Shown here piece by piece: positions 31,599 to 34,120 of a stretch of 34,120 nt of DNA. The notes under the pieces were generated by a model. The model made no database searches. It was not told the DNA's origin and saw nothing but the letters and a program-made list of their open reading frames with translations. The stretch's first letter is position 1. Every line of letters starts with the position of its first letter. The stretch is from Eubacteriales bacterium. GTDB taxonomy: Bacteria > Bacillota > Clostridia > Christensenellales > Aristaeellaceae. The translations under genes and the position numbers were made by a program. The DNA is taken from the NCBI GenBank assembly GCA_029218505.1, contig JAQXRL010000158.1:1-34120 (forward strand). The letters run 5' to 3'.

Positions 31599-33680
31599 GT
31601 GGAAATTACCATGTCGTTCGTCTACGCCGTCTCTCTGTTCACGGTGCTGGTCGCGTTTGCCTTTGCTGCCTACCTGTTTTTGTGGGTGCGCAGGCAAAAG
31701 GAAGGAAACGCGCGCATCATGGAAGTATCTGCGCTCATCAAGGCGGGCGCCAACACATTCATGCGCCGGGAATACGGAATTCTGGCGGTGTTCGCCTGTA
31801 TTGTGGCTGCGCTGATCGTCCTGTTCCTGCCCAAGCCATTCTGGCAGGGAGATTTTTCGCAAAACCTGGCTATGATGGTCGCCTATCTGGCAGGTACCAT
31901 TCTATCCGCCATTGCAGGCAAGATTGGCATTCTCGTGGCTACATCTGCCAATGCGCGAACCGCCGAAGGCGCGCGGCAGGGCATCAAGCCCGCCTTCCTC
32001 ATTGGATTCCGCGGCGGCGCCGTCATGGGCCTTGCCGTGGTGGGCTTCAGCCTGCTGGGCGTTTCCCTGGTGCTGATGCTTCTGGGCGACTCCTCCATTC
32101 TGTTGGGCTTTAGCTTTGGCGCAAGTTCCCTGGCGCTGTTTGCCAAGGCCGGCGGCGGCATTTTTACCAAAACTGCCGATGTCAGCGCCGACCTTACCGG
32201 CAAAGTGGAACTGGGAATTCCCGAGGATGATCCCCGCAACCCCGCCGTCATTGCGGACAACGTGGGCGACAAGGTGGGCGATGGGGCGGGCATGGGCGCG
32301 GATCTATTCGATTCCAACGTGGCGGCCATGACCGCGGCGCTGGTCATTGCAGAAGGGCTGGGCGGAGCAGCAAACACCATGATGGTTTTCTGTTACGCGG
32401 CGCTGGGGTTGATCGCTTCCATCATCGGCATCGCCACCGCGCGCATCAACCAAAACGGCAACCCCACGCGGGCGCTGAATTCTTCCACATATGTTACCAC
32501 CGGTCTGTTCATCGTCCTAACCGCGCTGGCAACGGCGATTTTCCAAGGGTTTTCCTGGCGCGTGTGGGGCGCTTCCACGGTTGGACTGTTGGTGGGCGTA
32601 ATCATCGGCATTACCACGGACTATTTTACGGACGACAGCAAGCCCATCGTGCGCCGCGTAGCCCATGCGTCCCATTCCGGTTCCGCCTTCACGGTGCTTT
32701 CCGGGATCTCTTATGGTTTTATCTCCGTGCTGCCCGCCATGATCGGCATTGCCGTATCCGCGCTGGTAGCATACAAGCTTTGCGCCCCCATGGGTGATGG
32801 CTACGCCATGTACGGCATTGCCATGGCAGCGGTGGGCATGCTTTCCATCGTCGGCATGATCATCAGCAACGATGCCTACGGCCCCATTGTGGACAACGCT
32901 CGCGGCCTTGCGGAAATGGGCAATCTGGGCGAAGAAACCATCCGTGTGGCCGACGAGTTGGACAGCGCGGGCAACACCGTCAAGGCCGTGACCAAGGGCT
33001 TTGCCATTGGCGCGGCGGGACTGACGGTCATCTCTCTGTTGGGCGCATACATGTCCGAAGCCAACGCCGCGCTGATTGCAGCGGGCCGCGAAATCATCAC
33101 CGGGTTCGACGTCATGAATCCCCTGGTATTTTTCGGCATTCTGATTGGCGCAGCGATTCCGGCGGTGTTTTCCGCTATGCTGATGCTGGGCGTAGACAAA
33201 AACGCACAGCGCATGGTGGAAGAAATCCACCGGCAATTCCGGGAAATTCGCGGTTTGAAGGAAGGCAAGGAGGGCGTTCAGCCGGATTACGGACGTTGCA
33301 TCCATATTGCCACCAGCGGCGCGTTGATGGAATTGATTCCTGCGGGACTTGTGGCGATTCTTTCTACGATGGTCGTAGGGTTCATCGGCGGCCCGTTGGC
33401 CATCGGCGGTTTCCTGCTGGGCAACATTGTTAGCGGATTGCTGCTGGCGTTGTTTATGTCCAACGCGGGAGGCCTGTGGGACAATTCCAAAAAATATGTG
33501 GAAGCGGGCAACGAAGGCGGAAAAGGTTCGGAAGCCCACAAGGCTGCCGTCGTCGGGGATACTGTGGGCGATCCCTTTAAGGATACGGCAGGTCCTTCCA
33601 TCAACACGCAAATTACGGTCGTTTCCCTGGTTGCTTCCCTCATGTCCGCCATCTTTGTCGCGTATTCTCTGTTCCGCTGA
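31599..33680 (+). CDS. hppA: Membrane-bound proton-pumping pyrophosphatase (K+-independent type)
   Basis: This enzyme hydrolyses pyrophosphate to pump ions out of the cell. The 693-residue protein has about 16 membrane segments and the catalytic loops TADVSADLTGKVELGIPEDD, IADNVGDKVGDGAGMGADLF and VVGDTVGDPFKDTAGPS. Lys462 in GNTVKAVTKGFAIG, plus Thr three residues on, are the residues that mark K+-independent H+ pumps; K+-dependent enzymes have Ala and Gly there. Departures from canonical sequences are DVSAD for DVGAD, GDK/GDG for GDN/GDC, and LFDSN for LFE(S/T)Y. I chose GTG 31599, preceded by GGGCGGGGG; ATG 31611 is an alternative. A terminator follows. Confidence 0.94.
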   Translation: MEITMSFVYAVSLFTVLVAFAFAAYLFLWVRRQKEGNARIMEVSALIKAGANTFMRREYGILAVFACIVAALIVLFLPKPFWQGDFSQNLAMMVAYLAGTILSAIAGKIGILVATSANARTAEGARQGIKPAFLIGFRGGAVMGLAVVGFSLLGVSLVLMLLGDSSILLGFSFGASSLALFAKAGGGIFTKTADVSADLTGKVELGIPEDDPRNPAVIADNVGDKVGDGAGMGADLFDSNVAAMTAALVIAEGLGGAANTMMVFCYAALGLIASIIGIATARINQNGNPTRALNSSTYVTTGLFIVLTALATAIFQGFSWRVWGASTVGLLVGVIIGITTDYFTDDSKPIVRRVAHASHSGSAFTVLSGISYGFISVLPAMIGIAVSALVAYKLCAPMGDGYAMYGIAMAAVGMLSIVGMIISNDAYGPIVDNARGLAEMGNLGEETIRVADELDSAGNTVKAVTKGFAIGAAGLTVISLLGAYMSEANAALIAAGREIITGFDVMNPLVFFGILIGAAIPAVFSAMLMLGVDKNAQRMVEEIHRQFREIRGLKEGKEGVQPDYGRCIHIATSGALMELIPAGLVAILSTMVVGFIGGPLAIGGFLLGNIVSGLLLALFMSNAGGLWDNSKKYVEAGNEGGKGSEAHKAAVVGDTVGDPFKDTAGPSINTQITVVSLVASLMSAIFVAYSLFR

Positions 33681-33694
33681 TTTGTCCGTCGATG

Positions 33695-33726
33695 GGATCC
33701 CGGCCGTTGTGCCGGGATCCTTCTGT
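33695..33726 (+). terminator. Terminator after the pyrophosphatase gene
   Basis: GGATCCCGGC (33695-33704) pairs perfectly with GCCGGGATCC (33711-33720) around a 6-nt loop, followed by TTCTGT. It starts 15 bp after the stop codon. Confidence 0.85.
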
Positions 33727-33748
33727 AAATACAATCATCCCTGTCATC

Positions 33749-33777
33749 TTGACAAAGACCGCTTCTCATGGTAAAAT
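33749..33777 (+). promoter_or_regulatory. Near-consensus promoter upstream of the tRNA-Arg fragment
   Basis: TTGACA (33749-33754), 17-bp spacer, TAAAAT (33772-33777) with TG one base upstream. It is one of the strongest promoters in the window. The only downstream feature in the window is the tRNA fragment about 170 nt away. Confidence 0.85.
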
Positions 33778-33783
33778 ATACTC

Positions 33784-33950
33784 TGGTTTTCCGTTCTGCA
33801 AAAAACCGCAGATGCGTTCCGTGGGGCACGATGCAAAGGGTTGTTTGCGAAACCATGTGCGCCCATCGCGCAGCAGGATGGGGCATCCGCCTTCCAGGGC
33901 GAGGATGGGACGCCTTCGGGACGGGCCTCTTCCGCAAAAATTTCCGATAT
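33784..33950 (+). other. Structured gene-free leader between promoter and tRNA fragment
   Basis: No supportable gene is present. The stretch is GC-rich and can form several local hairpins: GGTTTT/AAAACC near 33784-33806, TGCGC/GCGCA near 33868-33882, CATCCGCC with GGC-GA-GGATG at 33884-33907, and a CTTCGG tetraloop near 33912-33919. It could be a long tRNA precursor leader or a separate small RNA. I could not match it to 6S, SRP, RNase P, tmRNA or a known riboswitch. Confidence 0.4.
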
Positions 33951-33990
33951 GTCTCCGTAGCTCAGCAGGATAGAGCGTTCGCCTCCTAAG
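33951..33990 (+). pseudogene. tRNA-Arg(CCU), 5' half only
   Basis: The sequence matches the 5' half of a tRNA-Arg: acceptor strand GTCTCCG (33951-33957), TA, D-arm GCTC/GAGC (33960-33963 with 33973-33976) with loop AGCAGGATA, anticodon 5' strand TTCGC (33978-33982) and loop CTCCTAA (33983-33989) with anticodon CCT at 33985-33987. After the next G the match stops. The expected GCGAA anticodon 3' strand, a T-arm pairing properly, and a CGGAGAC acceptor strand are not found in the remaining 130 bases. The half-gene keeps a strong promoter upstream. Interruption by an integrated element, or less likely an intron, is inferred. Confidence 0.75.
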
Positions 33991-34120
33991 AATATGTTAA
34001 TCACGGGCCAAATGATTTTTTGAAATCTGAAGTCCGGTTCGAATGGAGTCGCGATTTCGGCGTTTTTCTAACGCCGGGGAAGAGGAACATTTTTAAGAAA
34101 ATTGCTTTCAAGGGGCAAAA
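33991..34120. other. Sequence replacing the tRNA 3' half; possible element end
   Basis: These 130 bases are more AT-rich than the neighbouring DNA. They hold a hairpin, CGGCGTT/AACGCCG (about 34058-34076), without a T-tail on the plus strand. On the minus strand a frame is open from the right edge to a TGA at 34001-34003 (ending SDFKKSFGP); I recognise no family in it. It may be the tail of a gene lying beyond the window. Confidence 0.35.

Noticed and set aside
33768-33989. A 73-codon plus-strand frame ending VSVAQQDRAFAS
   Set aside because: The ending is simply the translation of the tRNA 5' half, a known source of spurious genes.
33988-34120. Group I intron in the tRNA-Arg(CCU) anticodon loop
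   Set aside because: Such introns are known in this tRNA, but I see no internal guide sequence pairing with CUCCU near the break and no P/Q/R/S elements in the 130 bases available. It is not excluded beyond the window.
1-34120. CRISPR arrays, rRNA genes, insertion-sequence transposases and phage structural genes
   Set aside because: I searched by eye on both strands and saw none.

Overview
The window reads as chromosomal DNA of a GC-rich member of the Clostridia (Bacillota). Signs are strong AGGAGG-type ribosome sites, many GTG/TTG starts, sigma-A-like promoters, a T-box leader in front of ileS, a YtcP/LplB-type sugar importer with a membrane-anchored AraC regulator, a ferritin-like/DUF1858 pair and a membrane pyrophosphatase. 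An order such as Christensenellales or Oscillospirales is possible, but I cannot settle it from the sequence alone.

Layout. 1-3.3 kb (minus): the 5' three quarters of ileS with a complete T-box leader and promoter, preceded by a small J-domain protein with its own promoter. 3.4-5.0 kb (plus): a promoter, a leader with a terminator-like hairpin, then three overlapping genes: a membrane-anchored Cys-motif protein, rnhB and yraN. 5.0-13.3 kb: a carbohydrate locus. Two ABC permeases, a solute-binding protein and a two-TM AraC regulator lie on the minus strand; a glycoside-hydrolase-like protein diverges on the plus strand. The divergent promoters flank a 20-bp-spaced direct repeat that is a likely AraC-type operator. 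No ABC ATPase is encoded, so a shared MsmX-type ATPase is probably used. 13.3-14.5 kb (minus): a class I aminotransferase. 14.7-20.1 kb (plus): glycogen phosphorylase, a GH13 amylase-like enzyme and a lipoate-protein ligase, apparently one transcript. 20.1-21.9 kb (minus): a Na/Pi cotransporter-like protein with a PhoU-like tail. 22.1-23.2 kb (plus): a secreted SH3b-NlpC/P60 cell-wall hydrolase.

23.2-23.8 kb is a non-coding stretch with diverged direct repeats, each followed by its own hairpin. 23.8-28.9 kb (minus) is a compact six-gene run: DUF1858 protein, ferritin-like protein, phospho-sugar mutase, ychF, CPBP protease and rlmH. 29.1-29.8 kb (minus) is a metallo-beta-lactamase-fold hydrolase. 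30.0-33.7 kb (plus) holds an AGCS amino-acid:cation symporter and a membrane pyrophosphatase of the K+-independent type.

The right end is the oddest place. A near-consensus promoter is followed by about 170 nt of structured, gene-free DNA and then the 5' half of a tRNA-Arg(CCU). The tRNA sequence stops matching just after the anticodon loop and runs into unrelated, more AT-rich sequence. This looks like the edge of an inserted element, but the window ends before the element can be identified. Long open frames antisense to real genes are common here because of GC-rich third codon positions and were not annotated.
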